A stretch of 64,000 nucleotides of DNA, taken from NCBI GenBank assembly GCA_900543515.1, contig UQRW01000004.1, positions 10,901-74,900 of the forward strand, written 5' to 3'. Positions 15,592 through 24,134 of this stretch are shown one piece after another (position 1 is the first letter of the stretch; every line of letters starts with the position of its first letter). The translations under genes and the position numbers were made by a program. The stretch comes from an uncultured Collinsella sp. (GTDB lineage Bacteria > Actinomycetota > Coriobacteriia > Coriobacteriales > Coriobacteriaceae). Under the pieces are notes generated by a model. The model was not told where the DNA came from and did not search any database. It saw only the letters and a list, made by a program, of their open reading frames with translations.

Positions 15592-16314
15592 ATGCTCAAG
15601 ATTATTGCCTGCGACGATGATGTCGCTTTTCTAGATAGACTGCACCGGATGATCGACCGTTGGTCGACCGAGACGGACACGGCGGTTGATGTTGCGCTCG
15701 TCACGCGCGGCGAGGACCTGCTGGCCCGCCATGCCGCATCGCGCGCCGACATCATTCTGCTCGACATGATCATGCCGCTCGTCAACGGCATGGACACCGC
15801 GCGCGAATTGCGCCAGGCCGATACCGCCGTGCGCCTGGTGTTCCTCACCTCGTCGCCCGAGTTCGCACTGGAGTCCTACGAGGTCCGTGCCTTCGACTAT
15901 CTGCTCAAGCCCGTGACTTACGAACGCCTGGCGCAGTTGCTCGACGAGCTTTCGAGCATGCGCCCGGCGGCAACCGACGAGCTCGTGATCAAAACTTCCT
16001 TTGGCTACCACGCCCTGCGCCTGTCCGACATCGAATATGCCGAGGCGCGCAACAAGCACGTGGTCTTCCACCTGCGCGACGGACGCGATATCGAGGCACT
16101 CGAGTCGTTCCGCAGCGTCGAGGACCGTTTGGCGCAAAATGCCACCTTCTTTAAATGCCACCGCAGCTACCAGGTCAACCTGCGCAATATCGATCACTTT
16201 GACCGCACGGACATCGTCATGCGCTCGGGTGCGTGCATCCCGCTTTCGCGCAGCTGCAAGCAGGGATTCCAAGACGCCTACTTTGCGGTTCGCTTTGAGG
16301 GTGGGAGACACTGA
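15592..16314 (+). CDS. LytTR-family response regulator
   Basis: The 240-residue protein has an N-terminal receiver domain (acidic pocket IIACDDD, phosphoacceptor Asp in ILLDMIMP, Lys in LLKPVTYE) and a C-terminal LytTR DNA-binding domain (about residues 135-235; FFKCHRSYQVNL and IPLSRS motifs). Regulators of this class control cell-surface, competence or peptide-signalling genes. The ATG at 15592 is preceded by AAGGGGG; an upstream in-frame start at 15505 is not supported. It overlaps the partner kinase gene by TGATG. Because that kinase is interrupted, the regulator may now be unphosphorylated or served by another kinase. Confidence 0.92.
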   Translation: MLKIIACDDDVAFLDRLHRMIDRWSTETDTAVDVALVTRGEDLLARHAASRADIILLDMIMPLVNGMDTARELRQADTAVRLVFLTSSPEFALESYEVRAFDYLLKPVTYERLAQLLDELSSMRPAATDELVIKTSFGYHALRLSDIEYAEARNKHVVFHLRDGRDIEALESFRSVEDRLAQNATFFKCHRSYQVNLRNIDHFDRTDIVMRSGACIPLSRSCKQGFQDAYFAVRFEGGRH

Positions 16315-17591
16315 TGGTCTCCTCGGTCGAAATGGTCCTTTGGGCAATCCACCACGCCACGACGCTGCTCTTTGGCGTCTTTGCCTCGGCGGCGCTGTGC
16401 GGTATCGAGATCAACCGGCGTCATGCGCTTGAACTGGTGCTGGTCGGTGCCGTAACTGGATGCGCATTTGGCCTCGCCAATGCCGTCGGCGGCGAGCTTT
16501 TCGCCCGCCAGGTATATCCGCTCGTCGTGCATCTGCCGCTCGTCATCTATTTGTGCGCGCGCTACCGCCTGAGCCCGCTGCTTGCCGTGCTCGGCATTAC
16601 GAGTGCCTATCTGAGCTGCCAGTTCAGCAATTGGATGGGCATCGCCGCATTTGCCGCAACCGATTCTCAGATCGCGTACTATCTGGCGCGCATCGCGACC
16701 ACACTCGCCGTCTTTGCCGTCCTGTTGCATTGGGCCGGCGACATCGGTCCGCGCTTGGCGATTAAAAGCACCACCGAGCTGAGCATCCTTTTAATCCTAC
16801 CGCTCGTCTATTACGTCTTTGACTATGCCACCAACGTCTATACCACGCTGTTCCACTCGGGCTCGGTGGTGACGGTTGAGTTTTTGGCATTTGCGCTCTG
16901 TGCCTTCTATCTTATGTTTCTTGCCGTTTACCTACGCGAATACGAAGAAAAAGAAGCTGCCGAGCGTGAACGCTGGATGCTCGAGACACGCGACAGCGCC
17001 GCCATCAAAGAGCTCGAGGCCTGGCGTCAATCTGGGCGCGAGCTGTCGATTCTTCGCCACGATATGCGCCACTTCCTACGCGGCCTGGCCGCTTAAATTG
17101 AGGAGGGCCACACCGACGAGGCGCTCAAACGCATCGACGAACTCTGCGAAGCCGGCGACCGCACCGCCGTACGCCGCTTCTGTGCCAACGAGACCGTAAA
17201 CATCGCGCTTTCGTCATTTAACTCGGATATCAATAGAAACGGCATTACCGCCAACCTGCGCGTCGCCGTACCCGAAACCATCCACGTAGGTGACGCCGAC
17301 CTGTTTAGTGTGCTCTCAAATGCCTTGGAAAACGCTATCACCGCCGCAAGCGCCGCACCCCAAGGAAAGCGATTCGTCGACTTTGACCTGCGATTAGAGG
17401 ACGGCCAGCTGCTGCTGTTAGTTTCCAACACGTTTGACCGCGCGCCGCGCATGGTCGACGGCATGCCCGTGACCCGGCATGCGGGCCACGGCTTTGGCAC
17501 CAGGAGCATCAAACTTGCCGTGGAGCGCATGAACGGCAACTGTCAGTTCCGCATTAACGGCGATCGGTTTGAGCTGCGCGCTGTGATGTAG
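16314..17591 (+). pseudogene. GHKL sensor histidine kinase interrupted by one in-frame stop
   Basis: The N-terminal part (residues 1-260) has about six membrane helices, a coiled coil and a histidine box (LRHDMRHFLRGL), then ends at TAA (17094-17096). The same frame continues without shift for 164 codons and encodes the missing ATPase domain, including NALENAITAAS (N box) and GHGFGTRSIKLAVER (G box), to a TAG at 17591. The lesion is therefore one codon (for example CAA or GAA to TAA), not a frameshift. The truncated protein would keep sensing and phosphoacceptor parts but no kinase domain. A sequencing error or strain-specific mutation are alternatives. It overlaps the LytTR regulator and was its cognate sensor. 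Confidence 0.85.
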
Positions 17592-17651
17592 GGACGCGAT
17601 AAGCCGGCGCCGCGCTCGACCCGTCAGGGCCGCCTTACCGGCGCCAATCCG

Positions 17652-18221
17652 CTACAGCGGAGCGGCCGCCGGGGTCAGCTGCTTGATGTATGCCCACATG
17701 CGCTGCTTGGCGGCTTTGTCAGTGAGCGCCGCCTCAAAACCGTCGAGCGCGAGCACGCGGCGACCCTGCACATGGGCGATCAAGCCGGGCTTGAGCATGG
17801 CGGTGTCGAAGTCATCGATCGCCACGAGCATATCGGCATAGGTCTCGCGCATGGTATCGGCCGCACGATCATCCAGCAACAGCACCGCCTCGGGGTCCAG
17901 CGCCTCGAGCGCCTCGCGGAACAGCTCGCACGGCAGGGCATGGCCCACCGCCACCGTTCCGTCGCCCGCACCGGCGACGCTTGCCAGCACGCAAAAATCC
18001 TCGGGCGCATAACCGATGGCCCCGAGCGCCTTACGCAGCGCCGCGCCATCCGCGCCTGCGGCAAGCTCGCCGCCCGAGCGCTCGGCCTCATCCAAATCGC
18101 CTTTTACCAGCACAATCGGCGAGCACGCGTTGCCTGCGATGCGCACGCCACGACCCGCAAGCGATGCGAGCTCCTGCTCGGCCGCCTGGGCGATGGCTTC
18201 TTTTTTCTGGCTTTGTGACAT
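17652..18221 (-). CDS. Conserved protein of unknown function
   Basis: Function not recognised. The 189-residue soluble protein has an alpha-helical start, a glycine-rich segment (RGVRIAGNACSPIVLVKGDL), a middle region (ALRKALGAIGYAPEDFCVLAS) and an alternating beta/alpha pattern (AVLLLDDRAADTM). The order faintly recalls uracil-DNA-glycosylase-like folds, but no catalytic motif is certain. The start is chosen at 18221; another ATG at 18257 has GGGGAG upstream, but its ribosome site lies inside the IS605 end. The IS inserted immediately upstream (tip at 18261), so the native promoter is probably displaced. Confidence 0.7.
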   Translation of the reverse strand: MSQSQKKEAIAQAAEQELASLAGRGVRIAGNACSPIVLVKGDLDEAERSGGELAAGADGAALRKALGAIGYAPEDFCVLASVAGAGDGTVAVGHALPCELFREALEALDPEAVLLLDDRAADTMRETYADMLVAIDDFDTAMLKPGLIAHVQGRRVLALDGFEAALTDKAAKQRMWAYIKQLTPAAAPL

Positions 18222-18260
18222 AGGTATGCGCTCTCCAATCGTTTGCGTGCCCACCATTAT

Positions 18261-18300
18261 TTGACACTCCCCATGGCTAAAGCCAGGGGATTCTTGCTTC
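18261..18300 (-). ncRNA. Right end and presumed omega-RNA 3' end
   Basis: In TnpB systems the guide RNA covers the end of tnpB and the right end, and the bases after the tip act as guide. Here the hairpin CCCCTGGCTTTAGCCATGGGG is followed by AGTGTCAA. The adjacent host bases, ATAATGGTGGGCACGCAAAC (18260-18241 on the minus strand), would be the guide. The RNA itself is inferred. Confidence 0.55.
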
Positions 18301-18312
18301 ACCGAGAATTGC

Positions 18313-19503
18313 CTAGACTGCGCATGCAGCCGTAGGTCTTACGCCCTCTCCACAAGCGTTTGCGGCGTCTGCCGCGGTTCCCGCATGCCCTGCGGTACCT
18401 TCCAGGATTCTCCTTCCCTCGCGGGCGATGTTGACGGCGGCGTTCAGGTCGCGGTCGTGACGCATGCCGCACGCGGGGCAGTCCCATACCCGTTCGGCCA
18501 GCGTCAGTCCCCTGTAGACGTAACCGCATGCGGAACACGTCTTGCTGGACGGATAGAACCTGCCCACCCTTACGAAGCCGCGCCCCGACCATGCGCATTT
18601 GTACTCGAGCTGGCGCGCCAGCTCCGACATGGCGGCATCGCCCACGGCCTTGGCGAGGCGGCGGTTCCTCTGCATGCCCCTGACGTTCAGGTCCTCGACC
18701 GCGATGTTTTGGCTTTCTCCCACCGCATGCGTCGTGAACTTGTGCAGGGCGTCCTTCCGCCGGTTGGCAACCTTCTCGTGCGCCCGCGCGACCCTGACAC
18801 GCTGCCTGGCGCGATTTGCGGAGCCCTTCCGCTTGCGCGAGAGCCGCCGCTGCTCCCGCGCCAGCCTCCTCTCGCTCCTTTGCAGGTTTTTGGGGTTGGG
18901 CAGGCGCTCCCCCGTGGAGCAGGTGGCTATGTCGTGTATTCCCGCATCGACTCCCAGGAACCCGACGGTCGGGGCCGGCGCGTCCGTGGCGGGGATGTCC
19001 GCGCAGCATATCGCCACGTAGTACTTGCCGCTCGGCACCTGCTTGACCGTCGCGGACAGGACGCGCCCCTCCACGGGACGGCTCACCCGCGCCCTGACGG
19101 TCCCCAGCTTTGGCAGCCTCACGTGCCTGGCGTCGATTATCCCGACGCCGTTCGTGCGGTAGCTCTTCCTCCCCGCGCGTTTGGACTTGAACTTCGGAAA
19201 GCCCACCTTGCCTGGTGCGCGGAAGAAGTTCTTAAATGCCTTGTCCAGGTCGCGCAGGGACTGCTGCAGTGCCATGGAGTCCACCTCGGAGAGCCACGGC
19301 GCGTCCGCCCTCTTCCAGGCGGGGATCTGGGTGATGTAGGAGTTGATGTGCCTCGATTTGCCCGTCCGCGCGTACTCGTCCCGCCTCATCGCCAGCACCC
19401 TGTTGTAGACCCAGCGGCAGCAGCCGAAGGTCTTCTGCAGGAGGGCCTCCTGCTCGGCGCTCGGGTATATGCGGTACTCGAAGGTCTTGTCCATGGCCCT
19501 CAC
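18313..19503 (-). CDS. tnpB: TnpB RNA-guided nuclease of IS605
   Basis: The 396-residue protein is the evolutionary ancestor type of Cas12: an RNA-guided DNA endonuclease that cuts the empty donor or target site and so retains the element. All RuvC catalytic residues appear intact: Asp186 in GVDAGIHD, Glu270 in IAVEDLNV and Asp352 in HDRDLNAA. The zinc-ribbon pairs CSACG (from Cys323) and CPACG (from Cys342) are complete. GTG at 19503 has AGAGGAACGC upstream and overlaps the tnpA stop; ATG at 19494 is a second option. Length is normal for TnpB. Nothing suggests inactivation. Confidence 0.94.
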   Translation of the reverse strand: MRAMDKTFEYRIYPSAEQEALLQKTFGCCRWVYNRVLAMRRDEYARTGKSRHINSYITQIPAWKRADAPWLSEVDSMALQQSLRDLDKAFKNFFRAPGKVGFPKFKSKRAGRKSYRTNGVGIIDARHVRLPKLGTVRARVSRPVEGRVLSATVKQVPSGKYYVAICCADIPATDAPAPTVGFLGVDAGIHDIATCSTGERLPNPKNLQRSERRLAREQRRLSRKRKGSANRARQRVRVARAHEKVANRRKDALHKFTTHAVGESQNIAVEDLNVRGMQRNRRLAKAVGDAAMSELARQLEYKCAWSGRGFVRVGRFYPSSKTCSACGYVYRGLTLAERVWDCPACGMRHDRDLNAAVNIAREGRRILEGTAGHAGTAADAANACGEGVRPTAACAV

Positions 19504-19895
19504 GCGTTCCTCTGGTCCTCGATATACTGCCTGACGGCCTCGGGCGTCGCCCCGCCGACGGTCGAGACGAAGTAGCTGTTCGTCCAGAGCGTCGGCAGCT
19601 TGCGCTTCAGCTGCGGGAACTCGGCGCGCAGGTCGTGGCTGGTCCTGCCCTTGATGCGCTTCACGGCCCGGTGGATGCCGAACTGGGGGTCGACTGAGAC
19701 GAGCATGTGCACGCGGTCGGGCATGACCTTGATTTCCCTTATCTCGAAATCGAGTTCCTCCGCGACCTCGTGCGCGATCTCCTCGAAGCGGGAGCCGATG
19801 CCGTCCACGAGCACCTTCCTGCGGTATTTCGGGCAGAAGACCACATGGTAGTCGCAGTCCCAGACTATGTTGTCGTTGCTCCTGTATCTATCCAT
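19500..19895 (-). CDS. tnpA: TnpA, Y1 single-strand transposase of IS200/IS605, altered HUH motif
   Basis: The 131-residue Y1 HUH enzyme normally excises and inserts the element as single-stranded DNA using one tyrosine and two metal-binding histidines. The tyrosine is present (Tyr124, VRQYIEDQ). The HUH motif reads PDRVHML, so the first histidine is Arg61 and only His63 remains. The spacing from 63 to 124 is the same as in well-studied relatives, which confirms the alignment. CGC here is one transition from CAC. The protein is full length. Transposition in cis may therefore be weak or lost, leaving TnpB as the active part. Confidence 0.92.
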   Translation of the reverse strand: MDRYRSNDNIVWDCDYHVVFCPKYRRKVLVDGIGSRFEEIAHEVAEELDFEIREIKVMPDRVHMLVSVDPQFGIHRAVKRIKGRTSHDLRAEFPQLKRKLPTLWTNSYFVSTVGGATPEAVRQYIEDQRNA

Positions 19896-19914
19896 GAAAA
19901 CAGTATACCACTTG

Positions 19915-19937
19915 CAGCCGTATATGTATATCGGCTG
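19915..19937 (-). repeat. Left-end hairpin of the IS605 element
   Basis: CAGCCG and CGGCTG flank an AT-rich middle, the subterminal hairpin that TnpA recognises at the left end. It lies 20 bp upstream of the tnpA start. Confidence 0.65.
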
Positions 19938-20096
19938 ACGCCGATGCGCCTTATATCCCCATATCTGAAGAAAGGGGTTTTGCGGCGCTTTTGATAAAAG
20001 AGCCGCCCGCGAGTGGTTGCTTTGCGGGCGGCTGGGTATAAGCACGGTCGTACTGAGTTTTACGCGGCCGAGCCGCGTCGCATTATGGAGGTCACC

Positions 20097-20417
20097 ATGG
20101 CTGACATTAAGCAGATTACCCCCGAGAACTTCGATTCCATCGTTAACGACAGCCTGCCCGTGCTGGTTGATTTTTGGGCCCCGTGGTGCGGGCCGTGTCG
20201 TTCGCTCTCGCCCATCGTGGACGAGGTCGCCGACGAGCTGGCCGGCAAGCTTGCCGTGGCCAAGTGCAACGTCGATGACAACCAGGACCTGGCCATGAAG
20301 TTTGGCGTCATGAGCATCCCCACGCTGATCGTCTTTAAGAACGGCGAAGAGGTTGACCGCTCGGTCGGCGCACTGCCCAAGGCGAGGCTTCAGGCGCTGC
20401 TGGAGAAGCATCTGTAA
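20097..20417 (+). CDS. trxA: Thioredoxin
   Basis: The 106-residue thioredoxin reduces protein disulfides in the cytoplasm. The active site is WAPWCGPCRS at about residues 28-37, with the cis-proline motif MSIPTLIVFKNGE. The ATG has GGAGG seven bases upstream. It is monocistronic, divergent from the IS605 element. A GC-rich inverted repeat (AGCCGCCCGC/GCGGGCGGCT) overlaps the likely promoter region at about 20003-20035. The next recognisable terminator is at 20539. No thioredoxin reductase is nearby. Confidence 0.96.
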   Translation: MADIKQITPENFDSIVNDSLPVLVDFWAPWCGPCRSLSPIVDEVADELAGKLAVAKCNVDDNQDLAMKFGVMSIPTLIVFKNGEEVDRSVGALPKARLQALLEKHL

Positions 20418-20538
20418 TACACTTGTTACATGTTGCCGTCTGCCTGCCGTCCATGAGCGCTTTTGCACCGCTCGCCGGACTTCTGGATGCACCGAGTGCA
20501 ACCACGGATAGTATGGTAGTCACAAACAGCCCCCAGTG

Positions 20539-20575
20539 AACGGGTGCGGGTCGCACAGACTCGCACCCGTTTTCT
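20539..20575 (+). terminator. Intrinsic terminator downstream of trxA
   Basis: AACGGGTGCG and CGCACCCGTT form a stem with a 14-base loop, followed by TTC and TT. It is 120 bp beyond the trxA stop and about 70 bp before the next gene; the sequence between stop and hairpin shows no gene. Confidence 0.75.
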
Positions 20576-20648
20576 TATGCAGCTGCGCACAGAGCGGGCG
20601 TAGTAAAATCTGAACCACTGAACTGCCCCATACAAAAGGAGATTTCCC

Positions 20649-20897
20649 ATGCATGATGTTGGAATGAACATGAGCCAGCTTGCCATGAGCGTCAAGCAGG
20701 TCGACGACACCATCGAGCTCGCTCACGAGTGGAGCCATCAGCTGCTGCATGCGACCGAGAATTTTGACATGGAGCGCATCGGCGCCAAGCTCGAGGCCGC
20801 CATGGCCGCGCTCCACGAGGCGCATGACGCGCTCGAGGGCTACGAGGAAGCCATCGAGGCCGACCACAACTCCGTCGGCTCCGTGAAGCTGGTGTAA
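20649..20897 (+). CDS. Small helical protein of unknown function upstream of nikR
   Basis: Function not recognised. The 82-residue protein is almost entirely alpha-helical, with heptad-like spacing, and has eight histidines including LAHEWSHQLLH and ALHEAHDAL. These could bind nickel or another metal, but no known chaperone motif is present. A strong ribosome site (AAAGGAG) supports translation. Its stop is one base before the GTG of nikR, so the two are co-transcribed and probably translationally coupled. Context suggests a metal-related role. Confidence 0.75.
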   Translation: MHDVGMNMSQLAMSVKQVDDTIELAHEWSHQLLHATENFDMERIGAKLEAAMAALHEAHDALEGYEEAIEADHNSVGSVKLV

Positions 20898-20898
20898 G

Positions 20899-21411
20899 GT
20901 GGCCGAACACGAGCACTGCTGCGAGTACGAGCACGAGCATCCGCACGGGGCGGACGGTGACGCGGGCTGCCACTGTAGTGGCTCCGGCTCCGAGCTGGTC
21001 CGTTTTTCGGTTACCGCACCCGACGACCTGCTGCGCCGTTTTGACGAGCAGATCGGGCGCCGCGGCGACGTGGCCAACCGCTCCGAGGCCGTGCGCGATT
21101 TGATTCGCGCCTCGATCGCCAAAGAGCAGATGCGCACGCCCGATGAGCACGTTATCGGGTCGCTCACCATGATCTACGACCATCACACCGGCGATCTGAC
21201 GCGCCGCCTGGACGAGGTGCAGCACGACTACACCGACGAGATCGTATCGACGATGCACGTGCATTTGGATCACCACAACTGCTTGGAAATCCTGGCACTC
21301 AAGGGTCGCGGCGAGCGCGTCTACGAACTAGCCGACCGCCTGCTGGGCCTGCGCGGCGTTAAGCACGGCGAGCTCACGTGCGCCGCCACCAAGCAGAGCC
21401 TGGGGCTGTAG
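20899..21411 (+). CDS. nikR: NikR nickel-responsive regulator with His/Cys-rich N-terminal tail
   Basis: The 170-residue regulator has a ribbon-helix-helix domain (about residues 33-75, VRFSVTAPDDLLRRFDEQI) and a C-terminal ACT-like nickel domain. The square-planar site is fully conserved: His109, His120, His122 and Cys128 have the same 11-2-6 spacing as in E. coli NikR. The first 30 residues are an unusual extension rich in His, Cys and Glu (EHEHCCEYEHEHPHG, then CHC), which may bind extra metal. It likely represses nickel uptake or hydrogenase genes. It is followed by the hyp cluster, which needs nickel. No nickel transporter is in the window. Confidence 0.95.
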   Translation: MAEHEHCCEYEHEHPHGADGDAGCHCSGSGSELVRFSVTAPDDLLRRFDEQIGRRGDVANRSEAVRDLIRASIAKEQMRTPDEHVIGSLTMIYDHHTGDLTRRLDEVQHDYTDEIVSTMHVHLDHHNCLEILALKGRGERVYELADRLLGLRGVKHGELTCAATKQSLGL

Positions 21412-21433
21412 CGGGATTTCCCGCAGCGCACCT

Positions 21434-21507
21434 GCCAAATAGGGACAGGTTTGTTTTGGCAGGTTTAGAAGTTTTACCTACCAAAATAAACCTGTCCCTT
21501 TTTGGTC
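21434..21507. repeat. Family 6 palindrome, two head-to-head units
   Basis: Two inverted arms of about 32 bp, each containing the unit CCAAAATAAACCTGTCCC followed by TTTTTGG, flank a short A/T-rich centre. A single arm recurs at 29448-29480. It fills the nikR-hypF gap and could form a large hairpin in the hypF leader. Confidence 0.85.
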
Positions 21508-21528
21508 GGTTTTGATGAGGGGTGTCGC

Positions 21529-24000
21529 ATGCGGCATGTGCATATTCATGTGACGGGCATTGTGCAGGGCGTTGGCATGCGACCGTTTGTGTATCGCGAG
21601 GCCATGGCACATGGCATTTGTGGATGGGTGCTCAATGCGGGCGACGGCGTGCATATCGAGGCGCACGCTTTGGCCGATGCGCTCGATGCTTTTGTTGCCG
21701 CGCTTTCTGAGCATGCGCCTGCGGCAGCTCGCGTTGAGCGAGTCGATATTGCGGATTTGGAGCCTGGCGGCTGGAGCGCTGCCGATGAGCAGGGCTTTCA
21801 CATTGTGGCGTCGCAGGACCAGACCGCGCACACGACGCTCGTCTCGCCCGATATCGCCACCTGTGACGATTGCCTGCGCGAGTTGTTCGATCCCGCCGAC
21901 CGACGCTATCACTACCCCTTTATCAACTGCACTAACTGCGGTCCACGCTTTACCATCATCCGATCGCTGCCTTATGACCGAGCGGCCACGTCGATGGACC
22001 GTTTTCCCATGTGTCCCAAGTGTGCCGCGGAGTATGCCAATCCGCTCGACCGGCGTTTTCACGCGCAGCCCGATGCCTGCTTTGATTGCGGGCCGCATAT
22101 TACGTGGCGTGAGGCTGTGAACGGCGATGCGTGCGGGAATTCGTCCGCGACACCGGCCGTCGGCACCACACGCGAGGCCAGCGACGCCATCATCGAGCGC
22201 TACGTTGAGCTGCTGGCCAGCGGTGGCGTCGTCGCCATCAAGGGCCTGGGCGGATTCCATCTAGCCTGTGATGCTGCCAACGAGCAGGCGGTGGCCGAGT
22301 TGCGCCATCGCAAACGCCGCAGTAACAAACCACTTGCCGTCATGGTGCGCAGTCTTGCCGATGCCGGGCACCTGTGCCATATCGACGACGCTGAGCGCGA
22401 GCTTCTCGCCGGCAGTATCCGTCCCATTGTGCTGCTGCGCCGACGCACTGTTGGCGAGGGCAACGGCGATTCTCCCGACGCCCTCGTACTCGCACCGTCC
22501 GTCGCGCACGACCTGCCCGAGCTTGGCGTTATGCTCCCCTACACCCCACTTCAGCATCTTCTGCTTGCAGCTGCCGCGTCGCACGGCATGCACGCGCTCG
22601 TCATGACCAGCGGAAACCTGAGCGAAGAACCCATCGAGACCGACGACGACCTTGCCTGGGAACACCTCGTTGCTGCTGGCATCGCCGACGCGTTGCTCGG
22701 TAACGACCGCGCGATCCTCTCGCGCTACGACGACTCTGTAGTGCGCGTGGTCGACGGCGCCGTTATGCCCGTGCGCCGCGCTCGCGGATATGCACCCCAG
22801 CCGCTGCCGTTGCCGGCGCTCGACCGCGCTCCGTCCTGCGTGCTCGCCTGCGGGCCACAACAAAAGGCCACGATTGCGCTCACGCGTGAAGGGACGAACG
22901 GCGAGGCAACCTGTTTTGTGTCGCAGCATATCGGCGATGTTGAAAACGGCGGGACCTTCGATGCCTGGAACGCTGCGCGCACGCGCTTGGAAGATCTCTT
23001 TGATTTGGCGCCCGCCGCCTTGGCCTGCGATTTACACCCCAGCTATCTATCGGGCCAGTGGGCGCGCGAGCAGGCGCGAAAATGCAATCTGCCGCTCGTC
23101 GAGGTGCAGCACCATCATGCGCATATCGCGAGCGTAATGGCCGAAGCCATCGCCGCGGGCCAGCTTACAACCGACGCGCGTGTCCTTGGCATCGCCTTTG
23201 ACGGCACCGGCGCCGGCACCGATGGGACCATTTGGGGCGGCGAGTTTCTTGTTGCCAGCCTTGGCGGCTTTGAACGCGCCGCGCATTTGCGCACCTGGGC
23301 GCTCCCCGGCGGGGCGGCCTCCGTGCGCGACGCCCGCCGCAACGCCTTTGCCCTGCTCAGTGAGCTCGGTCTGCTCGAGCACCCAGGTGCCGCTCGGCTT
23401 TTGGACAGCCTCGACGAGCAAACGCGCAGCGTGACAGCCACCATGATCGAGCGCGGCATCAACAGCCCGCGTACCAGCAGCATGGGGCGTCTCTTTGATG
23501 CCGCGGCAGCAATTCTGGGCATCTGCGACAAGGCAACCTACGAGGGCGAACCCGCCATCGAACTTGAGGCTGCCGCCTGGCGCGCGCTCGACAACGAAAT
23601 CGCCCATTTTCCCGACGACAACGCCGGCCATTTCGCATCTGGCCCATCGTGGCTGAACGGCCCCCATGTTCTGGATCAGAAAGCACTCTTTGAGACACTT
23701 TTGGGAGGAACTGAAGCCGGAGCGCCCGCCGACAGGCTCGCACTCGACTTCCATGTCGCCGTCGCGCGCTCCTCGGCGCGCATCGCCAGCGATATCTGCG
23801 TGCACGAGGGCATCGACACCGTCGCGCTCTCGGGCGGCGTGTTCATGAACCGACTTCTGCTTCAACTCCTCACCCGCGAGCTCAAAAGCGCAGGCCTTAC
23901 TGTCCTCGTCCCCCAAACCGTGCCCGTTAACGACGGCTGCATCGCCTACGGTCAGGCGGCAGTCGCACGCGCTCGCCTCGCGCAGATTGCATCACAGTAG
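21529..24000 (+). CDS. hypF: HypF carbamoyltransferase for [NiFe]-hydrogenase maturation
   Basis: The 823-residue protein converts carbamoyl phosphate to a cyanide precursor and transfers it to HypE. Domains in order: acylphosphatase (about 1-90, GIVQGVGMRPFVYR), two zinc fingers (CDDC...CTNC and CPKC...CFDC), a YrdC-like domain (VVAIKGLGGFHLACDA, KRRSNKPLAVM), and a Kae1-like domain (VEVQHHHAHIASV, FDGTGAGTDGTIWGGEF, VALSGGVFMNR). The ATG at 21529 follows GAGGGG at good spacing and starts the acylphosphatase domain; nine residues further upstream are in frame but unsupported. First gene of hypF-hypC-hypD-hypE. Confidence 0.97.
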   Translation: MRHVHIHVTGIVQGVGMRPFVYREAMAHGICGWVLNAGDGVHIEAHALADALDAFVAALSEHAPAAARVERVDIADLEPGGWSAADEQGFHIVASQDQTAHTTLVSPDIATCDDCLRELFDPADRRYHYPFINCTNCGPRFTIIRSLPYDRAATSMDRFPMCPKCAAEYANPLDRRFHAQPDACFDCGPHITWREAVNGDACGNSSATPAVGTTREASDAIIERYVELLASGGVVAIKGLGGFHLACDAANEQAVAELRHRKRRSNKPLAVMVRSLADAGHLCHIDDAERELLAGSIRPIVLLRRRTVGEGNGDSPDALVLAPSVAHDLPELGVMLPYTPLQHLLLAAAASHGMHALVMTSGNLSEEPIETDDDLAWEHLVAAGIADALLGNDRAILSRYDDSVVRVVDGAVMPVRRARGYAPQPLPLPALDRAPSCVLACGPQQKATIALTREGTNGEATCFVSQHIGDVENGGTFDAWNAARTRLEDLFDLAPAALACDLHPSYLSGQWAREQARKCNLPLVEVQHHHAHIASVMAEAIAAGQLTTDARVLGIAFDGTGAGTDGTIWGGEFLVASLGGFERAAHLRTWALPGGAASVRDARRNAFALLSELGLLEHPGAARLLDSLDEQTRSVTATMIERGINSPRTSSMGRLFDAAAAILGICDKATYEGEPAIELEAAAWRALDNEIAHFPDDNAGHFASGPSWLNGPHVLDQKALFETLLGGTEAGAPADRLALDFHVAVARSSARIASDICVHEGIDTVALSGGVFMNRLLLQLLTRELKSAGLTVLVPQTVPVNDGCIAYGQAAVARARLAQIASQ

Positions 24001-24134
24001 CTCGCCCTCGCACGCCGCCGCGCCCAGCCGTCTCACAGGCGTAACGCGTTTGCCCGCGAACCCCGCGAGCGCTACCATCAACTGATGGATTATTGAGCGC
24101 CCGTCCAGCGCAAAGCGTATAAAAGGGGAACAAT

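Larger units (their letters stand above)
18261..19960 (-). mobile_element. IS200/IS605-family element with tnpA and tnpB
   Basis: The element carries a Y1 transposase gene and a TnpB gene in the order tnpA-tnpB, overlapping at GTGA. The right end is a subterminal hairpin, CCCCTGGCT/AGCCATGGGG, ending GTGTCAA at 18261. The left end has the hairpin at 19915-19937; the exact left tip is uncertain by about 20 bp. As expected for this family there are no terminal inverted repeats or target duplication. It lies between thioredoxin and the 17652 gene, which are divergent. Confidence 0.88.

Noticed and set aside
17310..17591. Separate small ATPase-domain gene
   Set aside because: It is the in-frame continuation of the interrupted kinase; no ribosome site precedes GTG 17310.
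19896..20501. N-terminal extension of TnpA into the trxA region
   Set aside because: The extension is antisense to trxA and crosses the left-end hairpin; the TnpA family starts at Met 19895.
20418..20538. Small RNA gene between trxA and the terminator at 20539
   Set aside because: No promoter-like boxes or stable fold other than the terminator could be defended.
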